Positions 22,451 to 34,663 are shown, counted from the stretch's first letter. The stretch is 52,536 nt of DNA from Beroe ovata (GCA_946803715.1 CAMPET010000127.1:102454-154989), one strand, 5' to 3'. The notes: a model not told the origin generated them from the letters alone. Numbers and translations: made by a program.

Positions 22451-25105
22451 CTGTCACCAATGTTAACCAAACCAGCTGTCGATGAGGATATTGGAAATGG
22501 AATAGAAATCATGCCGAAAATAGTGGGCTTCTAAGTCGAAAATAGACTATGGTCTTACCAAATATGGTATAAGGTCTTACCAAGAAAATCATGCTGGGAA
22601 AACCAAACTGCAAAGTGTTGTTGAAGAACCAAGTGTGTTAAGTCGCATAGAACTTTAACATGGTAAAAACTAGTGAAACGTACATCAAGTACAGCCGTAT
22701 ATTGTGACGTGTAGTACTGAAAGGTGTGCGCTCATACCCTGCCATCGAGTGAGTAAATCCCTCAGTAAAACTTGTATTATTAATTAGGGGAACCATGACT
22801 ATATGTGTTATGGGATGCTTATGCCATTAGGATAGCGGCTACTATGCTAGTTTTACTCGCAATAAGCGCACGTTGCGATTATGTTGTGGCATACATAGTC
22901 AAATGTCACGTGAGGTGTGAGTAGCACGTCCCATTTTACACGTTATTTTCGCACCGATCGTATTTTACAGCTAGTGCAGTAGCGTTGATCACAGATCAGT
23001 TATCGTCTCTGTGTTATGGGAGTATCCGAGATGTTTTGTGTGGTCGCGAGATCAGCCAGGTCTCAACCTGAGCCATTACAGAGGCACATGTGAGCTGTGG
23101 TGGAGATTTGCTTCATTTGTCAGCAAATCTCCACGAGTAATTGAGTATGATAATGTACTATGAAAGACACGAACGACGAAAATTGCAGTTAAATTTCGCA
23201 ATGAACAAAATACCCTAGATTTGGTCAACCTCAAATCAACGGTTCCCCTCCTCCAATATAATAAGGGGAAATAGATTGACTTGTAATTGGTTAATTGCGG
23301 TCCTCCTTCTAAGAATCTAAGAATAAAGGTAATCTACGGGAAGATAGAGAGAGAGGTGGCAATCAATAAACAAGGTCGTATGTACTGGTACAGTGACAAA
23401 GATTACAGATTATAGCAGTAGCTCTGTAAGACGTGTATAATATATTAAAACACATATAATTCACGTTGTGACCGTTGTATGATGAATAATGTAGGGAGGT
23501 GCAAGTAAGGGAGAGAAGGGGAAAGTGAGAGAGAGAGAGAGATGGCGAAAAGGTTCAATGTAGCAGTGCTGCTCAATTAAGAAAGGTGTATGATAATGAG
23601 TTGTACATTTGCATACACAGCTAGGCGGCGCATCGCATTGGTGTCACACTTAATTTTTATGCTTTTTACTGCCATGCGATTTAGTAGAGAAATGACGCCA
23701 TGATAACAATACCTATGTCGACCATATTCCTACAAGTGGTGTATAAGATCACAGGCAACTTGTTCCCGCGCTGCGTGACCCAAATACTCCGACATTTCAG
23801 ATCACAGAGTAAAATAAGGGGCGCGCAACGGGTGCACATTGCACAAGGTAACTAGTAGCTGCGTGTTAACTGTATGGTAACTGTATGGTAACTGCATGGT
23901 AACTGTATGGTAACAATGGTAACTGCTTTGTGATGTTGATCTGACTACTATGTGATAAAAACGACAGTGATGAGACACGGCCGGTCATAGGATATTGTGC
24001 TATAACACGAATAATTTTGCACAATAACTCCCTATTACTTTTACAATTAACGACATATATAACACGGCGCACGTGTAGCTATAGAAATGCAGATAATAAA
24101 ACGAATATAGGGCATATATTTTTGTTTAAACTTAACTGAAAGTCTTTCGGGAGTAAAAGGTGTTGGCAAATTTAAGGACATAAGTTAGGTGTCATTATCC
24201 GTGCCATTGTATAATTTCATCCAAGTGTACTTCGATACAACCGAACCGTAGCCATTCAATCTGCCAGTGTAGGTATCAAGATAAGCAAAACGATGAAGTG
24301 AAATTCTTAACTATCGAAAGCGGTGAGGATATTGATAAATTGAGACGTTCTATAAGTATAATGACTGTTGTCAGAGAGACTGCTGTGTAATGTAACTGTC
24401 ATGAGATGATATTTCTACATTGATATGAATTGCTTATACTTGAGTTGATGTTTCTACTTTCTAGTTTAATGTTCCGCGTTTATTGTTCAACCCTAATTTA
24501 ACTTTTATAATTCATTGGTATACCCCTGGTCTCCTTGTCTCCTCAGTAGACGTCAAGCAACTGCATTTTGGCATGTACTTGACCTTGTGTAGAATGCGGA
24601 CAGTCAGGCCAACATGCTGTGTCTGATGTCGACCACGATGGACATGTTGGCATGATTGTGTGCCTTCACTAGGCAGTAGGCGATAGCAGTGGTTCTCAAT
24701 TTGGCGCGCGGTGCGCTTTCTGATCTAGTTTTGATATATCGTCGCTCGATCGCGGCACGTACGCCAAAAGCGCACAGCAGATCATCTCGGATGCGTCGCG
24801 CGCTACAAACATGAGATGGAAAAGTGTGACCGGCCTTCTTACAAGAAACAATTTCACCAGATTTCCGAATTGGCCAAAATGATTGCTACAATTTCACAAA
24901 TTCATTTTATCGAATCAAGTTTTGGTTACAAAATCCACAAATAATCAGATCAATCCATCTCATATCTTGAACTGACAATATTCCCAGAAACAGAAATGAT
25001 TTCCTAGAAACAAAAGGAGCGAATTACTATGTCACAAATTCCATGTTCCTGATCGTCAAATGCGAAAGAAAGCGTCCTATAAATATAAATTATGGCACAC
25101 GTTGT
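22451..25105. other. Gene-poor stretch with repeat fragments
   Basis: No exon recognised, although the 5' part of the TSP1 gene should be here. Seen: a fragment of the TGTTCCCGCGCTGCG element at 23768-23850; an 11 bp tandem repeat (ACTGTATGGTA type, about five copies) at 23868-23925; and CAGTGGTTCTCAA at 24689-24701, which looks like the end of a hAT transposon although no partner end was identified. Confidence 0.5.
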
Positions 25106-28100
25106 TCACTGTGCCAGCAAAGACTGTCCAGTCATGGCCGAGGGCTGGGAAAGTCCCATCAACGCCAGTACTGTGGGTGCTACGTCACAGATGGCGGCAT
25201 TATGCGTGGGCTTGCAGAACTTCTTACTCCCCCCATCCATATAGAATGGAACTGAAACAGAAAGCGTTACGGGTGATAAGAACATGTTAACAGTATCTAT
25301 GCCTTGTTAGCAACTTCAGTGTGGAGATAATGTGGTTTTAATTTGTAGGTGCTCGTACACTGACAAGCATCGTGTGAGATTACTGATATCTATGCCGATG
25401 ATAGCAACTCACAGCCTAATGAAACATATTAAAGTTATGAATAAAAATTGTGTGTAAACAGTTAACACACGGCAATCGACATTTAATTACCATTATCGGC
25501 CATCGACATTATCGACAATCTGTATGTTCCGCAAGATGTGCGGCGTGTGCGTCAATTAACTCCATCGCACGGGTGCGCGAACTAACTTCTTTTGCTCGAG
25601 AACTCATTCAATTGCAGCTGTGCGCGGCGTAAACGAACCTCTATTGCACGTGTGCGCGGTGTGCGCGCCGCCAGTCTCCGAGTACATCTTCTCAGCGTTG
25701 CCATGGTCTGCAGTCACAAGGAACGTGTAGCCGTGTTCCCGACAAGCTTCAAGTATCTCACCAATACACCTGTTCACGTGAGTCATGTGACAATCAGACG
25801 CGTCATTTCGATAGCCAAATCGCACTGCAGGTCATGGTTAAGATCCAGACTACTGAGAACAAGTAATGAATATCAATGTTAGAGCAGCACATTCACCCCC
25901 GCCCCTTATGACTAGCAAGTGGTAATTATATGCAAATCATCGTCTATTGCCGGACTTAATTTCTAACCACGCCCTGAGTACTCCTACTCAACAATACTGA
26001 GTATACAATATTACCTGTCGGTTTCGGTACACGCCTCTACGGTCGGCTCGTATTTCCCGGTGTGTCCGACCATATCAGGCGGAGCAAAGTTACACATGAC
26101 AAACGGATGTGAGCCAGTAGCGATAGTGCGAACCATCTGAAATAGTTGACAGAACTAATAGGACTGCAAGAATCTTCTAATGAACCCCCGATTGGGAAAA
26201 GTTTGGAACAAGCACATTCTTTCACCAGTGCATCCCTTTCGGTCCCCTAAAACACCACTGAGTTTCTTTGAACACGACATGAGGTGCAACATGCCCATAT
26301 ATGGAATAATGTGACACAATATCACGTGGCATAATAGTAACATATAACAGTAACACAGCATTGTCGAGATCCACGCACCCGTTGGTAAAAACACGCCACC
26401 ATCACACTCCCTCACTTACCGCATCAGCGACTCCTGCAGCGTTCATGGTCGGTTGTAAGTCGTAAGTAGCAACCTTTGGGGAAGGGACCATTTCTCTATC
26501 CTCATTCTCCCATTGCTTCTCTATCCCACCATTGAAGAAGAACGTTACGTGTGCGTACTTTTCCGTTTCTGAGGACACAATCTTTGAGTACCGGGAGGAA
26601 GTGGACTATGGGAGAGTGTCGGCAGAGATTGAAAAAGAAGTTAGATGTGGAGTGGGGGATAGAAGCGGAAGTAAAGTAAGAAAGGTGAGGACTGAGGAGG
26701 TGAGGTGATTCATTTGATAAATGATCAACAGTCATCGTTTTACCAATCAATCAAAATATTCTGCCAACTTCCAGCAGATGCCTATTTTCTTCACAGTGTT
26801 GGTGGTTGAAAGAATACAATAATTGTATATTTGCAAAGTGACTGAGTGACTGAGATTTACAATGCATATTATCTTGCTTCATATGCAAATACAGAGTACT
26901 GCATTCTGTGCTGTATGTGACATGTATTCCTTATATGCACTGATAAAATAATGACCTCATAAGCTACCCCATACAGAGTGAAACAAGAGCTTAATTTGAT
27001 CATATGTACGGAAAGAAAATAATAGGAGCCGCATATCAATATCCGCATATCTGTGTACAATACACAGATGTACACAGAGAAGTAGGTATATACAGGGAAG
27101 TTGCAATTCTTGTGGGAATTTGTATAATCGCGCGTATACCTGCACAGTGGTATTGTTTCACTCCGTTCTTGGACAGCCATTCAGCAAGAGTGTCAGTGTT
27201 CGAACACGGTGGGAACAGATTCGGAAACGGGAACTCCTCCTTGTACTTTGTAAGCGTCGTTATGGAGATATCCTTGGGGACAACGTCGGTTTCAAAGTGC
27301 TGCTGCACACCGAACGCCTCCACTATCTGCCGCATCCTATCAGATCTGAAGTCGAAGAAGATGAGAGTGTCTCCGTCGCCGATCAGCCCGTTGCTATCCA
27401 CGATGATGGGTTTGAGAAACTCGTCAGTGACCCCACTCTTGTACTGATCCTGGACAAAGGAGACAAGTTGGCTGGGAGAGACAGGATCACCCTTCCCTTG
27501 CACCAGCCCTTCATACGTTATCTGAATACGCTCATGTCGCTTGTCTCTGTCCATTGCGTAGTACCTGGGCAACGACAGTGTATCAAGTGTGAGTTGGGTA
27601 CATTATGATTGCGAACATTCTATCCCTACGTCTTATACGATAACAGATTCCTTTTCTGTTCCACGATTCAAGCTTAGTATTGTCTGGCGATGCTAGACCG
27701 CTGATGCAAGCCGCGAAGCGGCTTGCGTCTGAGAATAAGTTTGAGCCGCGCGCGCAAAACGAAATTCTCGACAGGGGCTATCATCGATCGACAAGCTTAG
27801 TATTGATAATGCAGTCTGACGCTGCTGAATTTCAAATTTTAAACCCTGCACGATGAAATTCAAGCAAGATAGAAAAGTAATAATCTGCAAAAGAGGGTGA
27901 TAAAACTGCACACGGTACTATGTGAAATCAATATTATATGATAGTGTAATCATGACTATGTAGAGTCATGTGGTATTCATGTTACCTGCCCATAACTGTT
28001 GCGAGATTACCATACTCCAACCCCTTCATGAAGTCCATCATATCCGTCATGTATCCTGTACCACTTGTTGGTTTGGTGTCCCGGCCGTCGGAGAAAAAGT

Positions 28101-28732
28101 GGAGATACGCAGGAGGAGCATTGAGTGTCTTGAGAGCGGAGAGAAGTCCTTTTGTGTGGTCAATGTGGGAGTGGACCCCTCCGTCAGACACTAACCCTGG
28201 TGGAGTGACAAGTCTGTGTGTGTGTGTGTGTGTGTNTGTGTGTGTATGTGTACTGTGTGGAGTTTGTGTGTGTGTGTGGCATTTGTGTGTGCGTCGTGTG
28301 TCTGTGTGTGATAGGAGCACAACAACTCACCAAGTAGATGTATTTTATTGGCATTTCTTGCTGCAGCATCAACCAGTGCGGGGTTCTTGATGATGTCATT
28401 GTTCTGGAAGCTGAGATTTATCCTGACAATATCTTGGTACACCACCCTTCCTGCCCCGATGTTGAGATGACCGACTTCACTGTTACCCATCAATCCTGTA
28501 GCAGGAGGGGGGGTGTTCAGTAAACTTATCAGTAACATTCGGATTCACTATCCGGTGGTGGAGAATGAATAGTACATCACGACCTACCTACATCACAACA
28601 TGATAAACTCGTATGTCATCATTGTATTACCGTCAGGTAGTCCCACAGAGAGCCCATGGGCAGCAAGTGTGAGGGCATTGTTGGAGCTGAGGGCATCCAT
28701 CACAGGGGTGTCTGCAGCCAGAACGGCGTTAC
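25106..28732 (-). CDS. gpmI: 2,3-bisphosphoglycerate-independent phosphoglycerate mutase (iPGM), first exon missing
   Basis: The enzyme interconverts 3- and 2-phosphoglycerate in cytosolic glycolysis without a bisphosphoglycerate cofactor and uses Mn ions. Eight exons in order: 28631-28732, 28331-28495, 27986-28196, 27140-27564, 26420-26568, 26015-26136, 25639-25769, 25106-25251. All are GT-AG and in phase, giving about 483 residues against a usual 510-530. Visible family motifs: the catalytic serine in [53 protein letters not shown], metal ligands in [10 protein letters not shown] and [15 protein letters not shown], and [12 protein letters not shown] near the C-terminus. The first exon, which should carry the metal-binding Asp in an IDGWG motif, was not seen between 28733 and 29450. 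It is a different fold from the cofactor-dependent mutase of vertebrates. Confidence 0.93.
27671..27806. mobile_element. Short repeat, empty-site copy of the 33728-36167 repeat core
   Basis: Between two copies of CAAGCTTAGTATTG lies a copy of the repeat core that begins TCTGGCGATGCTAGACC and ends CTATCATCGATCGACAA. The same core is seen at about 34083-34680, where it carries inserted elements. Here the two insertion points (GAGAATAAG and CGATCGACA) are uninterrupted. It contains an inverted GCAAGCCGCGAAGCGGCTTGC stem. It lies in an iPGM intron. Confidence 0.75.
28211..28310. repeat. (GT)n microsatellite with an N, iPGM intron
   Basis: A TG-rich run interrupted by the single N at 28235, between the iPGM exons ending at 28196 and starting at 28331. 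Confidence 0.9.
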
Positions 28733-29240
28733 CTAGGAAACCAGTGCTAGAAGTACTGTTGTCATGGCAGGCACGTATGAGAAACTGAACACAACGGATC
28801 AATGTTTGACAGACTTTGGAAAATAATCGGTTGAGGACCCATTCTTCCAGAGCCATGATATCATAATTATAAGGGAATTGGAATACCATTCATGTTCACG
28901 TCTTCGAGATTGAAGAAGCCCAGCTTAACACAATTTAGCCAGGTTATGAATATGTCATGAACCATGTGACTAATGATAACAATACCAAGCGGCCAGGGTG
29001 CCAGACTCAGAGATCTATACATCTGTTGAGATACCCGATTCCATGCTTATTCAGAGTAGGGACCATTGTCTGACTAGTTATAATAAGCCACAACATTCCA
29101 AATTGGTGGCTTTATTCTACGTACTCGACAGACAAAGCTTGTTCACGTTAGAGTGAGAACTGATTATTCAGTAGGGGGCTTATGACAAAGCAGGAAGATG
29201 GAGTTGGTTTGGGGGTGACACTGCTTACATTTGTTCACTG
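28733..29240. other. Gap between iPGM and the lectin-like gene, no gene seen
   Basis: This should hold the first iPGM exon and promoter, but no frame with the expected N-terminal motif was identified. AT-rich, otherwise unremarkable. Confidence 0.4.
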
Positions 29241-29251
29241 GAGTTTGGAGC

Positions 29252-29262
29252 TTATATAAACC
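29252..29262 (+). promoter_or_regulatory. Candidate TATA box of the lectin-like gene
   Basis: TTATATAAA followed about 25-30 bp later by a CAGTTAGT initiator-like stretch lies about 200 bp before the proposed start codon at 29452. An upstream ATG at 29297 opens a 34-codon frame that ends before the main start. Confidence 0.45.
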
Positions 29263-29451
29263 GCACCCATCCCACAGTTAGTCTATTCCGCTGCAATGAC
29301 ACCAAATTTACTCGTGCCAAGTTTGGATGAGCTCACAATTGCGTTCGAATTATCAAACTTGAGCAGATTTTTGTTCAATAAGTCGCCGTTTTAACATCAC
29401 TCGAGTTCACCCTAAAGCAAAACACTTCACTCTAATAATTCTAGCCTCAGG

Positions 29452-30958
29452 ATGCTGCAGTGCTCTTCTGTTTTGAGAAACTTGGCATGTCTCTACTTTA
29501 TATTTTCTCCAATTGCAGGTAACTTCATGTATGATGTGAATTATGATATAATCTTGTTGTGATAGAGAATGAGTTCTCTAATCGAAGATATCGAAGCGAT
29601 TTTCCATTTCATTGATGAAATTGATTCCAACCCTCAGGAGAAATGGAGCTTACCATAACGCACTCAGCAGCAAATAATTGGTATCAAGATAAAATACCCT
29701 CAAATGCACACGATGGAGACTACACCACGTTTTACAGTGTAAAGGATCAAGAAACCGAAGGCAACTTCCTCAAACTGTACTTGACGACTGTTTATCGAGT
29801 TTCACGGGTTGTGCTTACTAATCGTCTCGATACGTGTTGTCCACAACGATTTATCGATACCGAAGTGAGCGTGATGATTGATGTTGGGGCTGAGATCAGT
29901 ACAGGCAGTTGTGGAAGTCGAATAACTGGTACCTAAGCGATTACTACATCGTGTGCCGATTATTGGACCCGTAGGTATGAGACAATTTGACACCACAATC
30001 ATGATTGTGACTTACAGAAACCCATTCTAGACCAAGAAGTTGATAGGCAGAACATCGATATAGAACATCAGACGTTCGATATGGATTGTCATGACGTATT
30101 AGGAGACATGATATTCATAACTGATAAAACAGATGGAAATGTGGGTCATGGAATTTCTGAAGTCAGCGTTTATGGAGCAGAAAGTAAATAATCACTAATC
30201 AGTTAGCGTAATTAATATATCTCCATAACATTTATCATACTGATTTTTCGGGGTACTATTACCGAGTTATAGTTGAGAAGAGGAGATATAAAAGATGCAA
30301 TATTTTCAGATATCATATCATGGCCAACAACCAAATTCCGAATCAAGAAAATTGGTGGCCCGTCTGACGGAAAATTCATCACATACAACCCTGAGGCACG
30401 GAACGGTTACTCTTCCTTCATTTACACGCAACCTGACCCAGGCAAAGAGGGAGAGGATCAGTGGTGGATGATGAAACACAAGATGCACCAGGATCAATCA
30501 TGCTACAGTTTCATAGCTATGACAGGTATTACAGTTGGTCACACTCTCGCTCTCTATACGAGTATCAATCTCTTCTAGAATCAATTATCCCAATTATGTT
30601 ATCATGCTGCATACCATGATTTTCACTAATATCTATGCATCTTTCGATCTTTCGATGGAACCACCCTTCCTTAGGAGGCAACACAGGACGAGTATTGACG
30701 ATCCATGGCAATGAAGAACTATCGAGAGTGTATGTTCACACTATCGACCACTCGATTGACGATGAATGCTGGACTATAGCTCAAGTACCGGGAACTCCGC
30801 CAAGCTACCGGATCACAAAGACAATGCACGTGAATGCAGGGAAACACTTAGTCTCCAGAATAGAGAGAATCGGCTCGGACACATACTGGGTTTCTGTTAG
30901 CGATGAGAAAATAGATCTCTTGTGGGAGATACAGCCGTATTGGGGTAATTGCAGCTGA
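29452..30958 (+). CDS. Secreted protein with fucolectin/F5-8C-like domain and a novel C-terminal domain
   Basis: Five exons (29452-29518, 29638-29928, 30031-30183, 30310-30525, 30675-30958) join in phase to 336 codons plus stop. Exon 1 is a signal peptide (LACLYFIFSPIAG). Exons 2-3 form a galactose-binding-like fold of the F5/8 type C or fucolectin kind: THSAANNW, LKLYLTTVYRVSRVVLTNR, the CC pair in DTCCPQR, and a closing EVSVYGAE strand. Exons 4-5 hold an unassigned region with paired Trp motifs (EDQWWMMKH, DECWTIAQV, LLWEIQPYW) spaced like lobes of a beta-trefoil lectin. That assignment is weak. The protein may bind sugars outside the cell. The last exon could instead splice at 30942 into sequence near 31200; the unspliced stop is the simpler reading. 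Confidence 0.75.
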
Positions 30959-32138
30959 GCTTTACAAGTCAACAGTAGTGTCTTCAGTAATGCTGTAGCC
31001 TGCACTACTGCTATCTCTTGTTCCCTGGCTTTAGATCAGGTTTACTTCAATCCAGGTTTACTTGGCAGTATTTTTGTCAGTAGTCACTAGGTCAAACCAA
31101 AGACAACTTTTAATAATCACCAACACTTAACAAAGATATCCTGAAATGGTTAGCTGTTTTAGGGCACTACTAATCCCTCCAATGTCGTTTCCCAGTTTTA
31201 TCCACAGATTTCAGACTCTTGGACGGATTGGAAATAGGGCACAATCCTTACTGATTGTGACAGCAACAGCTGGCGCAGACAAACTCACAAATTTGGCAAG
31301 TAAACAGAGCTAATGGTCCTATCCTCGCTCATACTACGTAGGTTCTTATGACATCGTTTCAGCTCAGATATTTCAACAGTTCAGATATCTCATTTAATGA
31401 ATTCATTTTCATACCTACCTACTATTCTAATCCAGATAGAAGCGTCAGAACATGTGTTGAATGCGAGGAACAAATCACACAACCAACTCACCTTCGACCT
31501 CAGAGGACAGACCCCAGCCATCGATCACAACGAGACAAACTTTTCCAGAAGCCATGAGTCCTGTACATGTAACAGGGTACAGCTTGACTGACATAAAGTG
31601 AATATTTGAGAAACAACCGATTTTCATATCAAGACTGCATTTTTCGTCTCAGTTTCCTACTTTTTTATTCTTACCAGCAATCATATTGAGTCATTCATAT
31701 GTAAGATCTGGTATAATAGTATAATACCTATGTCCTATAAGTTGCGTGGAAAAATTTGATGTCAACGAGGGTGTTCATAAATAAAGCATATCAATGAGGA
31801 GTTAACACGATAAAAACATAAAATTATAACAACGCTGGCACATCTGATTAACCATCAGCTTAGTTCAAACTCGTATAAGCTCAAGTTCACAGAACTTAAT
31901 CTTCACAGAAATTCAATCGTCTAATCATGAGCCTAAATAGTGGTCGCGGATATCATGAAATACCTACAAGATTAGTATTTCAGTTACTTGATCAATCTGA
32001 TACCTAGCATTTTTCACTAGTAGGTATTTACTACTGATGTTACTTTTTTGATTGAAAAAACAAATCTTGATTCAGAGAAGTCTGTAACATGTGTTAATAA
32101 ATTAAACTTCCTCAAAGAGAATTGGCATGTGCTTACCT
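30959..32138. other. Intergenic, possible extra 3' exons
   Basis: Short open stretches after acceptor-like sites at about 31207 and 31437 could be alternative exons of the lectin-like gene, but they lack family resemblance. The rest is AT-rich with no feature seen. Confidence 0.35.
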
Positions 32139-33035
32139 TCAGAAATATGAATGATCGCGTTCATTTAATCGTTGATCAAACTTACGGAAGGATTCCAAAG
32201 CTAAATAGAATGTAATGTTCCATGGCCCATTTCTATACCATGCTGGGAGCGAACCTTTCCACAGGGCAGCAAATCCTTCATTTCTGATTGTGAGCATTAT
32301 CATATCAGCAAATCCTTCATATACTCGGATATCAGTCCTGTGAGTTTTTTGCTGCATGATCCTCGTCTTTGCCACATCAAACGGCTGAGAAAAGGTTACA
32401 CCAGCTGCAGATGCAACGACAGCAGAACATATCTGAGTTCCCCATGAATCTTTGAGACCATTATTGTTGGTAAGGATATTCTTCATGAAGACATAAGTCG
32501 GAATTTCAACACCATTTACAACTGCAGCCCTCTTAGCATTCGGCCATTTTCCTTGATACAGCCCACTCAAGCCACCCTTATTGTAAACTCTCTTAAAGGT
32601 TTTGAAAATAGTATCATTTCTGGTGTGGGTACCAGACTGTGACAACACTTTCATTCTATCAATTGGGGTTGTGATAAGTGAGCTTGTTACTCCTGCTGTC
32701 ATACCAAGAGAAACAAGGAATGGCAGATGACTATCTGATCCTCCCCGTGAATTCCACCATGACTTCCCAGTGAAAAATATTCCCATTCGTATGGTTCCAT
32801 ATGTAGCTTGCCGTAATGCAGCATACTTCACTCCACTGAACAGTGATCTTGGACCCTCTTCTAAACTCACCAATTTCATAGTATGCAATGTTCCTCTATA
32901 TTTGATAGCAGTAAGTGCATCATCTGTGACTTGACCCTGAACTTGTAATCTGATTTTACTGGTATCAAGGGGAAAACTCACAAGTTCAGCTATCACAGCA
33001 GATAACCCTCCATATATAAATGCTTCTAGAGGCAT
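32139..33035 (-). CDS. Mitochondrial carrier, UCP5/KMCP1 (SLC25A14/30)-like, intronless
   Basis: A 298-residue frame with the three repeats of an inner-membrane mitochondrial carrier. The signatures are PLDTSKIRLQ in the first repeat, PIDRMKV in the second and PFDVAKTRIMQQ in the third. The N-terminus (FIYGGLSAVIAE then LQVQGQ, YRGTLH, LRQATYGTIRMG) follows the SLC25A14/30 uncoupling-protein-like branch. Transported substrate cannot be told from sequence. The second signature departs from the usual PTDVLKIR of this branch. The lack of introns in a neighbourhood of intron-rich genes suggests a retrocopy, but no clear poly(A) relic was seen. The next stretch to 33727 is AT-rich and empty. Confidence 0.85.
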   Translation of the reverse strand: MPLEAFIYGGLSAVIAELVSFPLDTSKIRLQVQGQVTDDALTAIKYRGTLHTMKLVSLEEGPRSLFSGVKYAALRQATYGTIRMGIFFTGKSWWNSRGGSDSHLPFLVSLGMTAGVTSSLITTPIDRMKVLSQSGTHTRNDTIFKTFKRVYNKGGLSGLYQGKWPNAKRAAVVNGVEIPTYVFMKNILTNNNGLKDSWGTQICSAVVASAAGVTFSQPFDVAKTRIMQQKTHRTDIRVYEGFADMIMLTIRNEGFAALWKGSLPAWYRNGPWNITFYLALESFRKFDQRLNERDHSYF

Positions 33036-34149
33036 GCTCGACTTGATCAGACCTTGAGCTGGATTATGCTATCTTGAGCCTAACTTTATAAGTAGGTATC
33101 ATACCTATCACTCCTGTAAATGAAAGTCATCAAAGAATAAAAGTGGGTTATTGTCTTGAAGCTAATCTAAAGTCCATAAATTCATAGCAAGTCTTTGTTG
33201 AAATAGTGATACATAAGAGTAAAGAGTTATTTCACTATATTGGACCACAATAATAGGTGCCATTAATAACTCAACTGAACATGACTCATGGATGATGACT
33301 GATGGCACTTTTAAATATTCAACAAATCAATTGAGTAATAAAATAAATCGAAATGAATTAAATTATATTTTTACAGCACAATATCAATGAACAGGAAATA
33401 CATTTTGTTTTGCTGAGGGAGAGTACTTACTTAGTTAATCTTTTAGACTGTTAACAAGGCCACCCACTTAAGAATAACTATAGATAGTACTATGGGTTGG
33501 AGTGGTGAACCAGTTCAGTTTTTTCGTTGGTTTTGTAAAATTTATAGAATTTTATATCGTGATGTATAATCTATCTATGTAACAAGATGCTTGTGCAAGT
33601 TTTGAGAGAAAGTGAACATTGCTATAATGCTATGGTAACACTGTAGAAGGAAACAGATGCAGGAAGCTCATTTCTGACTATCATGCTTTGATTACATTGT
33701 CCTCTCTGTTGATAGGAATTCAGCAATGGCTTAGGCTTTGGGTGTACTGTTTTTTGGTTTTTGGTCTGTTATCATAATCATTGAAGCACAAGTCAAGCAA
33801 GCAAAAGTCAAGCAACAGGTTCGTGTTCAATAACAATCATCTCTCAGTGCCACATTTGTGATATGGTAGATTTGTTTCCAGATGCACTCCTACAACTAAC
33901 GTCAAGCCACTCTATTGAAAGGGAATTCCCACATACAGATTTGTGCGCGCGTTACAGTATGTGCAGTTGTCGATCGGCAATTGCGATGAAAGACCTTGTC
34001 AAGAATTTCGTTTCGCGTGCGCGGCACGAACTTATTCTCAAACCAGATAGCTGACAAAATAGCTGACACTCGCGCTTAAGCTTGTCTGGCGATGCTAGAC
34101 CGCGACCGCTGATGCAAGCCGCGAAACGGCTTGCGCCAGCGAAAATAAG

Positions 34150-34366
34150 TTGACAGATGTTATCTGTCCACTGTTTCGTGCGCGCGCACCTTCATCGAAG
34201 GTGCGTTGTCAGATGTTACCTGATCTGACCTGTTTCTTGCGCGCCTTCATCGAAGGCCGAAACTGTTTTGGCCTTCGATGAAGGCGCGCGAAAAACTGAG
34301 GTCAGATAAAATCTGACAAAAGGTGCGCGCGCGTAAAAAAAGCGGCCGACAAATAACATTCGGCAA
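34150..34366. mobile_element. Foldback element (outer) with a second foldback inside
   Basis: Termini TTGACAGATGTTATCTGTCC and a right end AACATTCGGCAA form an imperfect inverted repeat around a GCGCGCGC-rich stem. Flanks AAAATAAG and AGAATAAG are an 8 bp target duplication with one mismatch. The copy at 27671-27806 has one uninterrupted GAGAATAAG at this point. A 114 bp element is inserted in its loop. Confidence 0.7.
34206..34319. mobile_element. 114 bp foldback element (inner)
   Basis: Termini TTGTCAGATGTTACCTGATC and a right end GGTCAGATAAAATCTGACAA, with inner arms GCGCGCCTTCATCGAAGGCC facing their complement. Flanked on each side by AAGGTGCG (34198-34205 and 34320-34327), a perfect 8 bp duplication. 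Non-coding. Confidence 0.82.
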
Positions 34367-34421
34367 AGAATAAGTTGAGAATGAGTTTGCGCGCGCAACA
34401 AAATATTCAACAGGATCGACA

Positions 34422-34663
34422 TTGTAGGATTTTACCCTACCGTCGGTGCGCGCGATTTTCATGTGCACACGTTGCGCGCCCCTGTTCTACTCAGTGAACT
34501 GAAAAGTCGCTGTTCTACTACTGAAAAGTCGCTGTTCTACTCAGTGAACTGAAAAGTCTCCAAACCACGGAGACGCGCAGCGCGCGCGGAGTATTTGGGT
34601 CACGCAGCGCGGGAACAGATTTTCAATCCACCCCGCCAGCAAGGGTAGGGTGAAATCCTACAA
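34422..34663. mobile_element. TTGTAGGATTTTACCCTACC-ended MITE, interrupted copy A
   Basis: 20 bp terminal inverted repeats with one mismatch. Flanks GGATCGACA (34413-34421) and CGATCGACA (34664-34672) agree in 8 of 9 bases. Both the second large repeat and the 27671-27806 copy show the uninterrupted ATCGATCGACAA. A 156 bp element of another family is inserted inside it. Confidence 0.82.
34462..34617. mobile_element. TGTTCCCGCGCTGCG element nested in MITE copy A (reverse orientation)
   Basis: Runs from TGTGCACACGTTGCGCGCC to GCAGCGCGGGAACA and is flanked by GATTTTCA on both sides (34454-34461 and 34618-34625), a perfect 8 bp duplication. Its middle has a tandemly repeated segment (CTGTTCTACTCAGTGAACTG type). 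A shorter copy with its own 8 bp duplication lies at 48732-48848, and a fragment near 23768. Confidence 0.87.

Noticed and set aside
27004-27608. Long plus-strand frames opposite iPGM
   Set aside because: These are antisense shadows of the 425 nt iPGM exon, which carries clear family motifs on the minus strand.
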